From: Acholoe squamosa
Taxonomy: Eukaryota; Annelida; Polychaeta; Phyllodocida; Polynoidae
DNA length: 64,000 nucleotides
Direction of reading: 5' to 3'
Assembly: GCA_949317995.1 (NCBI GenBank)
Contig: OX439044.1
Coordinates: 31,568,733 to 31,632,732, forward strand
The position numbers and the translations under genes were made by a program. The notes under the pieces are model-generated. The model was given only the letters and a program-made list of their open reading frames with translations, was not told where the DNA came from and did not search any database. Positions 12,701 through 38,500 of the stretch are shown piece after piece (positions within the stretch are counted from its first letter, which is position 1; every line of letters starts with the position of its first letter).

Positions 12701-13853
12701 TATAGACCTTCAATATGGACTATAATAATCCATTCCTTAACTTTATCATCACAATCTCAGTATCAAATACTTCTTCTACACAGTAATAACCATAGCATTA
12801 CAGTAAAGATTGAAATGTATGCATCAGAGCATAATCCAGTGAAGATTTCTATCCCAAACTATTCTGGCCATGAATCTTGTGATGTAATCCTACATAATCA
12901 TTGGTTTCTATTCAATTAAATATACAAATAGGTGCATAAGAAGTGGTCAACCCAAGGTGAAATGGTGGTCATCTCAAGGTAAAAATTGGTATGTTCTAGG
13001 AAATAAGTCCTATACAGAAAGTATTATTTCTGCACTTTTCCTTATGCTATCATTTAACAAAAATATTTATCAATTCCTAGAGTCAAAATGTTGTATATCT
13101 GATGAAATGGCCAGCTGGTCATGGTAAAATCCATTCAAACATGGGAACTTCAGTGTATTATCATGCAATGACAATTACTTCATATATTCCAGGACATCAT
13201 TCTATGGGGTACTATAACACCTCTATTTCCATAATATTAGGGTTAAAGACCAATGCAGTACATGTGAGAGTGTGAAAATCTAGCTGACAGGTGGTCCACT
13301 CTAGGTATGTGGTCGTCTTTAGGTTAATCTACCCTATTACACTACATGGTAATGTTACTTCTATAGTAGCAGGTCACGATTTACAACAACTGCCAACTAC
13401 ATCCAGGTCACCAGCCCAACCTCTACTATCACGCTGTATGACATTAGAACAATAGCTAATTTCTGCCTTGGGGTACCCCCAACCAGCACACCCCCACCCC
13501 CACACCTGAACTCACCTCTCCCATACCTTCAACAACTCAACCATACCTTGCCAGGAGTATTGTCATTCAGAGAGGTCAGAGGTTGTCCCTGTCCCGGCAC
13601 AGCTCTGTCGTAGTAATACCAATGATGTGGCTGGCGTTTGAAGATGAAACTCATTTAAGCACACAGCACACCACACATAGTGTTGTTATTCGTGTAAAAG
13701 GCGAATGCAGAGAAAAATGAAGGTATAAGAAAAAAGTTGCTAACAGGATGAGAACAAAGTGAGCCCTGGAAAGCGGGTCTTTTGGGACTGATAGTAGTCA
13801 TGATGGATGGCCTATGTAGTTGTATCGGTATGTCAGTCACTATTAAGGTACTC

Positions 13854-13971
13854 AGGGATGCCACTTTTCCTAACTTTTTAGGAATTCCGAATTTTGGAAT
13901 TCATTTCCTATAGGGAGTCCCGAAAATTAGGATGATTTCCGAAGTTTCATTGACCAGTGAGTGGCATCCCT
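13854..13971. mobile_element. 118-bp foldback element
   Basis: AGGGATGCCACT and AGTGGCATCCCT are exact reverse complements at the ends. The start resembles the CAGGGATG family, but the interior is different. Confidence 0.65.
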
Positions 13972-14810
13972 ATGTATTGTGCATTGTCCATTAATTTCTA
14001 TAGTTTTGAAAAGATGACACGGTAGACGACTTTCTTTTTCTCGAGTCATAAAAAACTCGCTGTTCACTTCAGTTTGCATGATAATAGTCATGTCTCCCCA
14101 CCATATATTGAAGGAGTGACGACCATACCTTGGTCTCAAGATTCCATTCTGTAACACCCCTCACACCCTACACATCGCTGTGCTTAGGGTGAGAGGAGCA
14201 GCTCATACCACACATGACAATGTGACGAGCAGCTCGCCACTTGTTGTGTTTATATTATATAATGATATTGCAGTGCGCAAAGGCCAGTGTAAAAACAAAA
14301 CTTCCACGGTGTTATCCCTATGGTCTGTGCATATAGATTAGATCGTTAGTTGGACATTTACAATTACATGTAAACGAGTAGAATTGGGCGTACTTTCATT
14401 TATGAGATAAAGAGAAAACACGGCACGGTTACTAGATAGAGAAGTGAGCCTAGCCCTAGACATGACCTGTTCTTAAATTGGTATATTTAAATCAGTTGGT
14501 TCTGAACAACCAGTTACTCAGTCTCTGTGGCATGTGTCGGCTCTCCTGTTTTGTTTAATGATTCACAGTACATGTATTACTCAGACCCATACATATATAA
14601 TGATAGGCACATAATATAACCAGCATATGCCTCTCTGTACGTGACCTGCCACCCATAAATATCACATATACATGTACTATGATTTAGCCTGGATGTAGTC
14701 ATAGCTTCAATGGCAACAACAGGCACCATAACAATCCCTACCCCCTCCCCTCCCCATTTCTACTGGCTGGCTCAGTCCTGACCCACTAACCCGACACCAT
14801 CACTCTCCGA

Positions 14811-15090
14811 CGTGTATACAGACACGTGCCTTTCCATTTACATTGGGGGGATCTGGTTGGAGACTGAGACTGCTGCAGAGGGTGGTGTGAGACGCTCGTT
14901 GTGCCGCCTGGTGTGGACGCTGGGAACCAGCACCAAAACAAACCTCGTTGACGTCGCAGTGCGCAGCAGCCGTTACCAAGGCAACTCGCCGAAAATGGCC
15001 ATACCTGATCAGGCTGATTTTCTCGAAATTTGTCTCCTAAAGAAAGATAAATGCCTGTTCGGTGCCATGTTTCTTTTGCCTTGAACGGAT
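14811..15090 (+). promoter_or_regulatory. Promoter-like pocket with a perfect X-box
   Basis: GTTACCAAGGCAAC at 14972-14985 fits the RFX consensus GTNRCC-N(0-3)-RGYAAC exactly. A CRE-like TTGACGTCGC lies about 23 bases upstream. CpG density is higher than the flanks. A 90-codon open frame covers it but is not recognisable as protein. Confidence 0.4.
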
Positions 15091-15465
15091 TTTCCGTAGG
15101 ACCGCATGATGTATGGTGCTAGACTAGTATTGACACTGGTGTCCTACAGTTATGCCTAGGCTATGGGACTAGGGACTGAGCCAGTGGTTTATAGCAAGCA
15201 GAAAATACAGGAAAGAATAAAGAAGTGGAGCTAGTAGGGGACTGATTGCTCAGCAAGGGGCCTGGTGTCAGTTTGAATTATGGAGACTGGCCTGAACGAC
15301 TCGGGTCTTGAAAGTTTTGAGCTGCTCACAGCCGAGTGTTCTTTGTCCTACTCAAATGTGCTCACACACCAGCTCACCTCCTCCCGCCGTGTCACCATCA
15401 ATTCAGTCATGTAATTTGTGTGTTATACAGATGGTCGCCAGAGTGAAGCAGAGAGGAAGATAAAA

Positions 15466-15642
15466 CAGGGATGTATTAGTCTTCAGGTTTTATCAGGATT
15501 TCCTGATTTCTAAAAATTTTGAATGACATGTATTTTCCTGATACGAGTGGTAAGGAGGGCTGTTTGGAAAAAAATAGAAGGCTTTTATATCAAGTAAATG
15601 TATGGCTTCCTGATTTTTGCCCTTGCCTGACTTACATCCCTG
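15466..15642. mobile_element. CAGGGATGTA foldback element, 6-bp TSD
   Basis: Begins CAGGGATGTATTAGTCTTCA and ends CTGACTTACATCCCTG; flanked by ATAAAA (15460-15465, 15643-15648). The interior is near-identical to 29842-30014 (CAGGTTTTATCAGGATTTCC and others). Confidence 0.88.
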
Positions 15643-18600
15643 ATAAAAGAAAATAAGAGATCATAGTGACAGTGGAGCTTGTATGCGTTGGTTATATATA
15701 TGGACGAGCAACAGGTGTGATGAGAAGCCAAGGGCATGCATGTGTATGTATGTGTGCCGGGAGACCTAGCGAGGCTCCTTTGTCTTTGATAGATGCCATG
15801 TATATATAGTGCTAAAAATACCACTTATGATTTCCCTGTCACCTACATTATAAGATATTCTTAGGTTGTTCAGATATAGCCTGATTCATTTGATCACAAA
15901 AGAAAAACATTTCCTTTGTCTGCCTTGGCTCCACATTTATATCTCATCCTTGGACACTTTCTTTCTAATGTAGGCGGTATTACAGCTAACTATCACTAAG
16001 TAGCATTCTTAACCCTTTAAGGCCAGCATCCTGCCTCCATGCTATGTTCTTTCATCGTTATGATTTTGAGGAGTAGACTGGCCAGTAGACCATTGGGATT
16101 GTACCGTAATCTATCCTGTAAGGTCGAGTCGGCATCATACAGGAGTTGGTGTAGAACGGATCATCATTTCTACATTCATGGCATTTCATGCATTATAATA
16201 GGCCTAAGCCTTTTTTTAAGGCTGTACTTGACTATTGGCATATTCTGTAGGATGGACTAGACGTTACGGAGGGTGGAACTTGTGGCTGGTTACTGCGTTG
16301 ATTTGCCTCAGGCCTCCTGGCTGGGTTTGATCTTCTTCCACAAGAAGGGAACGAATCAGCAGCCGGGTAGGGACAAGGGAAGAACTGAACGGGGGAAGGG
16401 GTCAGGGGAAGGGTAGGAGAGCATGGGGGAGAGAGGTAGGGAATAAGGGGCCGGCCAAATGCCAGTATGAGTCAGCCCCGGCACTCGGGGGTCAGTCCTG
16501 GCAAAAACAAGGCATCACACACCCTCCTGGAATATTTATGCTGATGTCTGTCTTCTGTTGCCTTTTAAAAATGAGGATAAAACAGTTCTTATCCAAAGAA
16601 TGTATGGTATGAAACAGTATTCAATGTGATTAGTGCTAAATGTGCTTAAAATCGTATTGGTTTAATAACTGCCATAATAGATTATTGTTATTAAGGATAA
16701 CAGTCCACAAGGGAAATGGTTTCTTGTTGGATTGCATTTTGTTGGAGATGAATGTAAGCTGTAGATATTGGTGTTGCTAATGATATCATTTTCATACAAC
16801 AGCCATATTACACGGTGGGTGCAGCTTACCGTAACAAAGAAAAAGTGCACGTGTACTATCTTGACCCAAAGTAATGAACCATCAAAGTTAAGTCAGTGTC
16901 AAATTTAGGCTATGTTTACGACCTCAAGATAACTGGGTAGGAACGGGCACAGCGATTTTACACTCAATCTTTTCTCATCAGCCAAATTTCTTCTTCCAAC
17001 CTCAGATTTCGCTTATTGGTGAGATAGGTAGGCTCATAATTGACTCATATACCGGGTATGTGAGATTTTACGGTTCTAAGAAACGTGGGTCCACCCACCA
17101 CCCTGCTCAGTTCAGTAGTAATAGCCTACAGTCGTAGATAACTGTCTGGTAGATGTTTGGTGAGACCTCAGGGTGGCATAGATGGAATGTTATGTAGGTT
17201 CTGCAAAGAAAGACTCAAAGAACGCAGTTTATTATTATTAAAGGGCACAAGTCTGCTCCTCCCTCTATGTCCATATATGGGTATGGCAGGGACATAGCTC
17301 CCATAGTACTACCGCCCCACCTACCGGTTTGTGCAGGGGACCCTAGGTAATGACGTCACTAAGGCCCAGGGCACGTGGGCAACACGCTGATTATGATGAG
17401 CTGTGTATACCGTATCGGCTTGTATTATGGTCAAGTAATTTCAATCCCGCCGGTCTTGAAACAGCGCCAGGGGTTTTTACATCAAAATTAATAGAACAGT
17501 CTTATGCACGCACAGGTTTTGAATGAGTACAGGGGAGCTACTATACAAGCTGATACATGGGTCCACCCATAGTGAGATAATGGTATCTTTAATTGATACC
17601 AGCAGAGGTGGATCGGCCGAGGAGGCAGGTGGGAAGATAATGATACCCTGTAGTCGGTAGAGACAAGGTGACCCCAGCGTCCACCTGATAACAAATAAGG
17701 TGTATGGCAGGTGTGTGACGAGCACAGTCAGCCTCAGGTACATGACCCGTGTATCCAGGTGAGCACTGCTATTAAAGGTGTAGAGTATATTAACCCTTTT
17801 AAGACTGCAAAACACCTCAAACGATTTTCAGTGAGTCGTCATATTGCCCCCCCCCCAGCGCATACTTGCCAGCTTACTTGCCATCCCTAAATGATGAGCA
17901 TGATATAGGAATGCAGCATCCTCCTGACAAAGGACATAGGCCTACTATGATAATGCATTGTACTGAAACAGTGATGATTTGTATAATGTTGGGGTTCTCC
18001 ATGTAGCTTTTACTATATAGATTTAGGAGGTATACATATTATTGTATCATCTCATTTAGATAAGCTGATATCAGTGATAAAGCGCAGGTATACCTGCCAT
18101 GACTGCTAGGCGATGCTTCTTTGCTACAATGTTAAAGTATATACATTCCTTTTGGAAACCTTTTTCCCCACCCTTTTGTGATGCTGTTAACCACCATGGG
18201 CAATAACTGGCTCTCCAAGCAGATGCTTTGTGGTGTTAGGACTATATTACAACCAGGTTACACTATCTAATATCTGCTTAGAACTAGTTCTTGCCTGTGT
18301 GCTGATGTCATCCCCGTCCACCACCCCTCCTCTTCTGAGTTAGGTGCGAGTACGGCGCATTTCTCTAGTTATAATGTGCCAATGCTACTGCATTGTTGTT
18401 ACTGGCATTGTGGCTGCTAGCTTGGTTCTGTCAATGAACCTACCGGTACTATCCCGGGTACTATCTACTCACATCCTACAAAGGCTGTTAAAAAAAAATC
18501 GCCCCCTTTTCATGTCCCAGCTCAGCCTCAAGCACCATATATCACAGAAGACCTTTCTGTCTAGTACATGCTATAATCAAGTCTACGGTGCAAGTTCTTG

Positions 18601-20157
18601 TACACGTAGTGATAGTAGTGCACGTGCATGCGTGCTACGTGCCTGCCTGCACCCCCTACCACCCACCCCTCTACCCCCAGCTACCCTGGCCTGGGGCCAC
18701 CCCTGCAGCCCCTGGCGGCGAATATATTTGCATATCTTCCCCTTCCTCTACACATGGTCGAGAGGCGACATATGGAAAATTTTCCGGCTTTCTACATCGC
18801 CTTTCCGTGTTAGGAGCTGTTGGCAGGTCGTCCATAATGCCAGGGGCTACAGAGAGGGAAGGGGGAAATGGAGGAGACAAAGGAGGAGACATTGGGGAAT
18901 ATGAGGCTTAGATTTGGTTAGGTCCTCCAGGGTCAATACCAGGGCAATAGATTTTGTGTAGCAACCTTTACTTTTTAGTAGTTACAATTTTAAGAGAAGG
19001 AAATTCCTGTGGGGATTCAATGCTGGAATGCTCCCTGGCAACCACTACAATGCCCCCCCCCCCCCAACACACACTTTATCTTCAAAACACACATCCATAG
19101 GGTTCATGGATTTGCCTTCCAGTAACCCGAAAACTCAGTCGCCCCTACACATGGGTGTTAACCCCACCTGACCCCTAGGCCAGTCACCAGCCACGTGGTG
19201 ACTGGATTCTGACCCCCTATTCCCCCTACCTCCCCAACTCATCCCTCAGTGCACTCCCCATAAGACACCCCCTTGAGTGCGCCCTCTCCCCCAACTTACA
19301 CCCCTGTCTGACAGACATACACAGACACACACTCGATATATCACAGCGACGCACTGCTCTGGCGAACAAAGGAGCTGCAGACCATTCTGTTAGGATGTTA
19401 GGTACTACTTGTTGTGTGTATGTGAATCAGTGATGCTGGATGATCACAGATCCTACAGGAGGTTGTCCATACCCCTGCCCTATATGATATTAACATTTCC
19501 CTTACCCCAACCATCAACCACACCAAACGACCTGTTCAACAATTCTCCCTGGGAGAGGGGATGGGGGCGACACACAAAACAAATTTTATAAAATTGCTAT
19601 ATGTTCGTTGTTCGGTAGAGAAGTGGTGGTTGGGGCACAGGTGACAATAGTAACCCCCCCCCCCTCCCTTTTCCCTTGCAATCTACTTGCTGTTGAAGGG
19701 GAAAAGTGAAAAAGAAATATCTTAAGAAAAAAAAGAAGAGAGAAAAAAAATCATCCGCAGTAGAATGTGGTGGTGTGATTGTGCTAAGGGGGGTAGACAG
19801 AAGTATTCTTAGTGAGGTTTTTACTGACCTGATTCTAATGTAGGTTAATTATACAGACGTGACTATCATAAAGAAACAGCGAAGCTGTATGTTGTTAACT
19901 ATAAATGGTCAGTGCTCCTGGGTCCTTCTGCTCAGGCTAATGCTGGTCGTGAGGTATAGACAGAGAGGGAACTGGTTAGGGACAGTGACAGGTGTATTAG
20001 CTATATTCACAGACTGTGTTGGTATTTTATATGAATAGATGCATAGGCCCTATACCGTATAGCCCCGTTTGAGTGCAGTAGTATCACATAAGTGCCAACA
20101 TAGAAAAAGCGTCAGGGTATTGAAATGATTGATATTAAAACAGTAATCAAATAATGG

Positions 20158-20494
20158 TTTGGGCTTCCCTGGCCCACTTACAGGGATGAAAGTCTTCAGG
20201 GAATTCCCTGATTTCAGGGATTTTGAAGTTCCAGGGCCCTATACATTCACATAGAAACCCAGGTTTTTGGGGCGAATATTGGACCATTTCAGGGATTTTC
20301 GTGCTTTGTGACTTTCATCCCTGCACTTAAAAGGGTCTACGGTATATCTCCTTTTTCCTATCACCTTTGATGTGTGTGGTGCACATATATATATGCGTGG
20401 ACACTGACACATTCACCTTTGAAATTGTGTGATGTAGTTCTTGGCATGAATGTGACATTAGCTATAAAAATGGCGTTAAACATCTATTACTCAC
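20158..20494 (+). mobile_element. SINE copy interrupted by a foldback element
   Basis: Head GGGCTTCCCTGGCCCACTTA, tail ATTACTCAC. Flanked by 11-bp direct repeats TCAAATAATGG (20147-20157, 20495-20505). A 143-bp foldback element sits inside at 20181-20323. Confidence 0.88.
20181..20323. mobile_element. CAGGGATGAAAGTC foldback element nested in the SINE
   Basis: Ends CAGGGATGAAAGTC / GACTTTCATCCCTG. The 6-bp target duplication CACTTA (20175-20180, 20324-20329) splits the SINE motif CCCACTTAAAAGGG, so the insertion is younger than the SINE. Confidence 0.9.
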
Positions 20495-20894
20495 TCAAAT
20501 AATGGCCAGGGAGAAAAGGATGTTGAAATCTATAAATGCCAGGCCGCTTAACCAGGCCAGCACGATATATGTTCATAATCTGTCAAAATGTAGCATTGTA
20601 TTGGGTTGGGTAGGGCATTGTTGTGAATAAATACTCTCCACAGAAATAGCCACAAGTATAAACTTCCTGATGGCCCCAGGCTCTCTACGCCAAGCCTGTT
20701 CAAATAGTGACAGATTTAAACCCACTTGATGTTGGATCTCTCCATGCTCCGATTATTGTGATCCAGGCTTCAGCTTGGGTTTATACACGTGGTGCTATAT
20801 ATTGACAAGAAGGGAGTGGGTTTATGTGAGTGAATGAGGTACACTTTAGCCACCTGTGTGATCTCTGCTCTTATTTGCTTGATGCTCAAAAGAA

Positions 20895-21148
20895 TACTGT
20901 AAAACCCCACATATAAGCCGCCCCTGACTTAGGGAAAATACTATTAGCCGCACCACATACCTATGTATGCCTCTCTGGCCGCCCCTAAGGTCTGAAAAGG
21001 TCGGCATTCCTTACTGTAGTCTCTATAAATATGATATATAACAAACCCCTCATATAAGCCATCCCTTGAGTTCCTAAGTATCCTATAAGCCGCACCAGGG
21101 GTCTGCAATGGTTGATATGATGTGGCTTATACACAGAGTTTTACGGTA
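20895..21148. mobile_element. TACTGTAAAACCCC foldback element
   Basis: Ends TACTGTAAAACCCCACATAT and GGCTTATACACAGAGTTTTA CGGTA. Internal ATAAGCCGC motifs recur on both arms. It lies 176 bp before HIPK exon a. Terminal TA suggests Tc1/pogo-type insertion. Confidence 0.7.
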
Positions 21149-21298
21149 GTTTATAGAATATCTTACCGGCTAATGTTTCCTTTTGTGTAAAGGAAATCGG
21201 TTTTTTGCATCATCCCAACACTCTTACCTGTGTTATCAGTTTTATGTTTGATATATTTGGTGGGATTTTCTACTTTTCTTGCATATATCTCATACTAA

Positions 21299-32571
<11,273 letters not shown>

Positions 32572-35500
32572 CACAAAGGGCACTGTGAATGAGGTGTAAG
32601 AGATGAAACTGGGCAACTACTTTCTGAGCATGACGGTGGAGTGTCAATTGACATGGAGGGCCGGAAGGAAAATATTTGTCGTTATTACTTCAGAGTAACC
32701 ATTATTGTTTGGGTTTTTACTCTCCTTTATGTTTCCTTTGTTAGATATCCGCTTACGATATCAGTATACCTCTTAAACATCTTAACCAGTATTTCTTTAC
32801 TAAATAGTTTATTCATGATAACCCAGTTTTAAAATTATTCAGAGTAAAGTGTTGTAAGGGTGCTTTTTGAACCTTTTTCCTTTAAATAGTTCACAGGATT
32901 GTACAATGTTGTAACCTGGAAGGGGTTCATTGCTGTAAACACCCCACACAAATTCATATCATGTTATCAAAGTGACATGTTCTACCCCCTTGCAATCCTG
33001 GCTCGTTGAGCGATACGTGATGCCTTTTTCTGGCCTAGGTTCAAAGCTCTTAAACATGGTTCCTGAATACTTTGTTCGACATATTTTGAATTTTTATCCG
33101 GTTCTTATTGGTGTGTACATTTTGGCCAGGGTTTAATTTTCTCTTCTATTTCTTAATCAGTTAACCCATGTCTATACGGGTGACTGGCCGCTCTTAACTA
33201 TCGCTATATAATAGTAACCGGCTGCTTTAGAGGCTGCATCACTTCGAGAGGGGGTTGAGCTCATTTAGCTGCCACCACTGTGGGTGTCTTAGCAAAAAGA
33301 TATAAGAGAAAGATAAAAGATGAAATATTTTATATTTTTACTATTGTCTTAGAGATGTGGCTAAAGGTAGTAGTGAGGAGGAATCCGTGCACGTCAGAGC
33401 CTCCGCATCACGCGGGCTTAGAGTAGAAGTATGCTCAATGTGTATAACAGAAACTTGTCGTAACTGGTAATTTTTGACGCACATCTTATATATGTGGGTG
33501 CGGATGCAAAAAAAACTTCTTATATGTGAATATATTATATATATATTTTAGGTGTGGCCTATACTACTACTATTACGACTACCACTATTACTATTACAAC
33601 TTATTACTACTACTAGTACTTGCGTGTGAAGAGTTTAGACACTTACTTCTAACAGAGTTGTGGTGATGGCCAGATGTTTGCTCTTATCGTGCTGTAGCGG
33701 TTGGGCCACGGATTGAAGCGACAGTTTGTATGTAGACCAAGTGTGTGTGTCTTGTGTATTATTACTAAGAAACTGTGGTTAATAGTAGTAAAGCTACCAA
33801 ACGGTCCATATCTGCGCGTGTGTGTGTAGCCGTCATGGCCGTGTGCTTTTATACACAGGCCAGTCCATAAGTATGTAAATGGATGCATTTTATTCTTTTC
33901 CCCCTTGGCCTAACTTTGATGCCAAGCATAGCATTGTAGGGTGTTACTTGTTGATAACTAGAAATGGAGCGCTTGTATACATATTCATAATGATCATAAT
34001 AATGCCTGTCGTGTGCCTTTGTCAAAGAGTATTCACCTTGAGTAGAAAGTCTACATGTATAACAATTACAAGTAGGGACGCAGGTAACCTTGTTAGAATA
34101 CATTTATCGATTGGTTGTAGCAGTCCGTTGACCGCCAGATAATTAATTGTAATTGTCATGCCTGGCATGCGCTGCACACTTTTATTCCCGTTATTATTAT
34201 TGCATTACTAATATTTAGTCATTATTATGATAATAATTAATAATCCTAAACTTGGGTTTTTTCTTAATCTTCTGATATTATTGCAATATAATTACTCGAC
34301 ACATTATAATGAATTGTGAGTGTTGCACTATCACTGATCATGTCAGGTTATTTATTGTAAAAACAGATGAGACAAAATATGTATTCACAACTGGCCATTA
34401 ATTAGAGTGCATAAGTTGAGTAGTAGATTAATGTAGTGAACACTAATTGGCTGAACTGTGTGCGCTTCGTTTGCTGCCACCGTCTCGCCTCCCCGCCAAC
34501 AGGGGGCAGTATTGTGATAACCCTCAGCCTAGGTAATCGTAGAAGTTATAGAAAATCATTAAAAAGGTCACCGGTATAGAGGTCTGATAGACAATCTTGT
34601 AATGTAGATATTATTTAGTCTCGTCTTGGATGTAGTGACTCAGTATTTCTTATTAATGCTAGAGGGAGATTCTCCTTTTGCCTGGAACAAAAACGGTATG
34701 AGTAATGATATTTTAGATGTATGCATGGAACTTTAATATTGTCAGAAAGGGTACAGAAGCTGATTTGTAGTAATTGGTTGGATGTTTAGCTAATTGGTTG
34801 ATGTTACTTACTCCAATTTATCATCCTCAGATGGTGCGCTTGTCTTCTTCATAGTCCCCCTTACACCCCTTCCTCCAAGCCTTTTCGCCTCTCACTATGA
34901 GAAGACACAGACGGTCGGACGTCAGAGAGGTTCGGGTGTGGCTAGATACCTACAATACCCATGTCTTATTTTGGAAAGAAAATTGTGTATCAACCATTCG
35001 AACCATTTCCCCCTCCGCTCCCTGAAGTGTAACTTCCTGTTTCCTTTCCACAACGCTGAATTACCTTGACCCCATGCCCAAGGTGTTAAAGACTGAATTT
35101 GCATATCAACCCTCTTCAGACTCATTCCGCCACTCAGCAAGTGTGACTATATTGAGGCGTGTTACAAGAATCAAAATCAGTATGCCGAGAGGTTTCTCAG
35201 AATTTAAACCCAAATCAGATATTGAAACAAATTGTGACGTTTAGGCTTTTATGTGCATAAGTTTCTAATTCATGGAATTCCTGTGATTGAAAGTACATAC
35301 TAAATTAGCTAAAGAAACAAATATGTCCTGGTGCCTTGTTTAAGAGGCTTGTCATAGTATACATAAGATGGGTGACTTGACATACCCCGCACCATCTCTG
35401 CACCGGCCTCTGTCGGCCCGAAGAGACGAGCGACACATGAAGGCGATGATGAGTGATTAGTGTGTAAGGTCATCTAATAGCTGTCCAGCCAGTGCAGCAT

Positions 35501-38500
35501 GCCATCCAGTGACCATTTACCACTCATATAATTGCTTAAGGTAAAAACAAAGAATCAAATTGTAGATGGTATGACAAGGTGTGCTATCTAATATGGAATT
35601 GTATGTAACCCTGTATCTATACATGTATCTAAAAATATATATATATGTATGAATATGAATATATTCTGGCAGCTTTATCTAGATATGTATAATTGGCCTG
35701 GTACTAATATATTGTACACTTGGCGTAGACGTGACATGACTACAGCTTGCGGACTGGGCTGATGGGTAGGTGGGCTGCGTCCGAGACATGGAGCGAATGA
35801 ATTCACATATCGACTAAAAGCTATGGCAGTGCCTTGTGGTTTCAAAAATCGGGCTGCCAGGTAGACATGTACAGATTTCTGGTACCCCACACAAAGTCCA
35901 CGTGATAAATAATGAGAACTAAGTTCACTCACGCTGCTAAATGGTTTATCGGGAGTGCCATGAATGTTTTATTTATTAATCAAATTGTACAAATTATGGA
36001 ATGAAGGACCAAAGCCATGGTCTAATGAAATGTATAAAAGAATTTTCTTATTTTAGATAGAATGAACTTATTATGACCAGGATATAATTAACTTGAAATT
36101 TGATTTGTAACCGTGGTGGGGGAAACCAAGCAAATGTTCAGTGTACTCTTATTAAGCCCGCCCAAAGAGTGAAGTCCGCTGAAGTCAAAAGCATGTTTAT
36201 CTTATACTGTGCATAGGGGTTTAAGAGCATTCCATCAAGTGGTAATCTAAATCTAAGCAAACGGTAGAAAGTGGACAACTTCAATTCTTGATTCCTTTTG
36301 CAATTTATTACGCTCAAACATAATCTCTCAAAAATGAATGCGGGTATCAATTAAAGTCCACCTTTTTTATGTTGTCATTAAATACAATGTCAATAATTGA
36401 ACAGAGTAAAAGGCTAAGTACCAATCTGCACGGTCCTGATGTTATCAGTGTCACATCGACACGCTTTACATACAAGGAAATTGCTGTCGGTATATTGAGT
36501 TGGCGTGTCTGGCTCTTTCACTTTTGCCACATTCCGTATATCTTTTTTTTTGTTCTGTGAAGGTGTGTATCTGAGACTGATTTGGCTGTTTTGTCTATAC
36601 TCTTCCAACTGCATGATGTGGTTGGAAATCTGTCCGAGTGAAGGATATTTATACACTATATCAGGCTAGAGACAAAAATATTGGTGCAATCAATTCATCA
36701 AACCAAGTAATATGACACTCAGCAGTTCTCCATTACAACAGTTGATTTTAAACCAAGTGACTGCATAGCTTCATATTGTCACAACACCGCAGTGGCACAG
36801 ACCCATCAGTTCCATGTTTGGTCAGGTTTTCGCTCGTTGTTCCCATCACAAATTACTAAATGCAGCTTTTATGGACTTTTTCGCTGCAATCCTAAGGAAC
36901 GTTGTCATTGCTGAGTTAAGGCACGTTATTCTTTTGTTTTTGGACCATCTGAATTCTCTTTCTCTTCCTTCATAACCCTGAGGAGATGCCCATTTGGGCC
37001 ATTCCATTGTGATGAACTGCAATTATTACTTTTAAGCCGTTCCCTGACCAGCTCGAGGTGAAGAATTGTAATTATAGCCATGTTTAACCTGCTTCAAATG
37101 GACTATCTTCATGCCATTAGTGGCTGGAGGTTTCGCTATAATCTGGTCTCATATTATAATCCATTATTTTTGTCCATTTCAATGTCACTGCTAAGATTTT
37201 TGTCACGGTAGTTTACAGTTTTCAGGTTAGTTGGGTGATGGTTCTGTCACACGTCATAGTGCATGTATTACATATATACAATGTTATAACCGATCCCCTC
37301 GTGACAGGGCACTAGTGTTAAGTATAGCATATTTTTCCGCCAATTTCCAGCCTTTTTGATGTGATGGATTTAGATAACGTTTGATAACCAGTCTTTCTAT
37401 GTATGAACCTGTGTTTACAGTTAGGAGTGTAGATGGCTTAACATAGTGAAGTTTAAGGAGTTGATTTGGACAGTTTAGACGGCTTGGTAGCATATTACAT
37501 GTAAACATGTATTAGAGTTCTATATCTCATACATATTAGTGTGCGTTTTGAATATCTTTGGTGGTATTAGGGGTTTTCTGGGGAGGTCCTATTCCAAGAT
37601 ATTACTGGTAGAAATTGATCAGATAATGTATTCACATAATTATGGGATGGCAGTCGGTGATGTCACTTCCTGTTTGAGCATATCTTAACTTTCTATTGGT
37701 GTTTTGGACTTGTCAGTTTAGTGGTAAGTAGCTATTTGTTGAGTGGAGTCTGTCCTGTTGTCATTATGCGCTAAGGCTGTTTGTAGGTTTGGAGGTACTG
37801 AAAGGATAATGCCCATGCATAGATTTAACAATCACAAGGGAAGAAGACAGAAAACATTAAAAAAATGTTCTGTTTGTAAACCTTTTCTACAACGAACTTT
37901 GGTGCAACTGCAATCAAATTCAAGTAGTTTTAATTTAACTTTTTTATATGCATATTTAATCGAGACAAAGCGTCTACGTCCGTGGAGTTTTACCAAAAAA
38001 TGGGTATATTTGAGAATTAGATGCTGACTAAAGTTTGCTAAATCGTCTCAGGAGATTGTTAGGCTTGTGTGGCTGAGAGTGTGATATCAGAAGTCATGAG
38101 TATTACTGGTACCGGGGTACAGGCCGAACAGGGCGGGACGTGTTGTAGAACCAGGTTCAGGTACCTCCACCTTCCACCCTACCCCCCCCCCCTTCTGCTG
38201 TAGATTCCCGGGCTACGTAGTGCACCTCTACGCCTCGTCAGTATTAACGTATTCATCATACACAACACACACACACATAGTCTTTCAAGGGAACAGGGGT
38301 CATTCACATAGTGTACACCCCCTGCTCTGCACAAGCCACAGGAATCAATACTATTCGGCAATATCCTATTTCCTCCTTCCGTCACTGGACTTCTCCGTTT
38401 GACCGTAGTTCGTTAGGTCTCATTCTTCTTCTACTTGTCGTTTAATTCGTGATCCATTCAATGTCAGGGGGTAAAAACACTCTTCGAAGTTTAGCTGTTG

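Noticed and set aside
18344..18904. 186-codon plus-strand open frame
   Set aside because: No recognisable domain; Pro-rich part arises from C-rich DNA, overlapping frames are equally open, and no splice or promoter context supports it.
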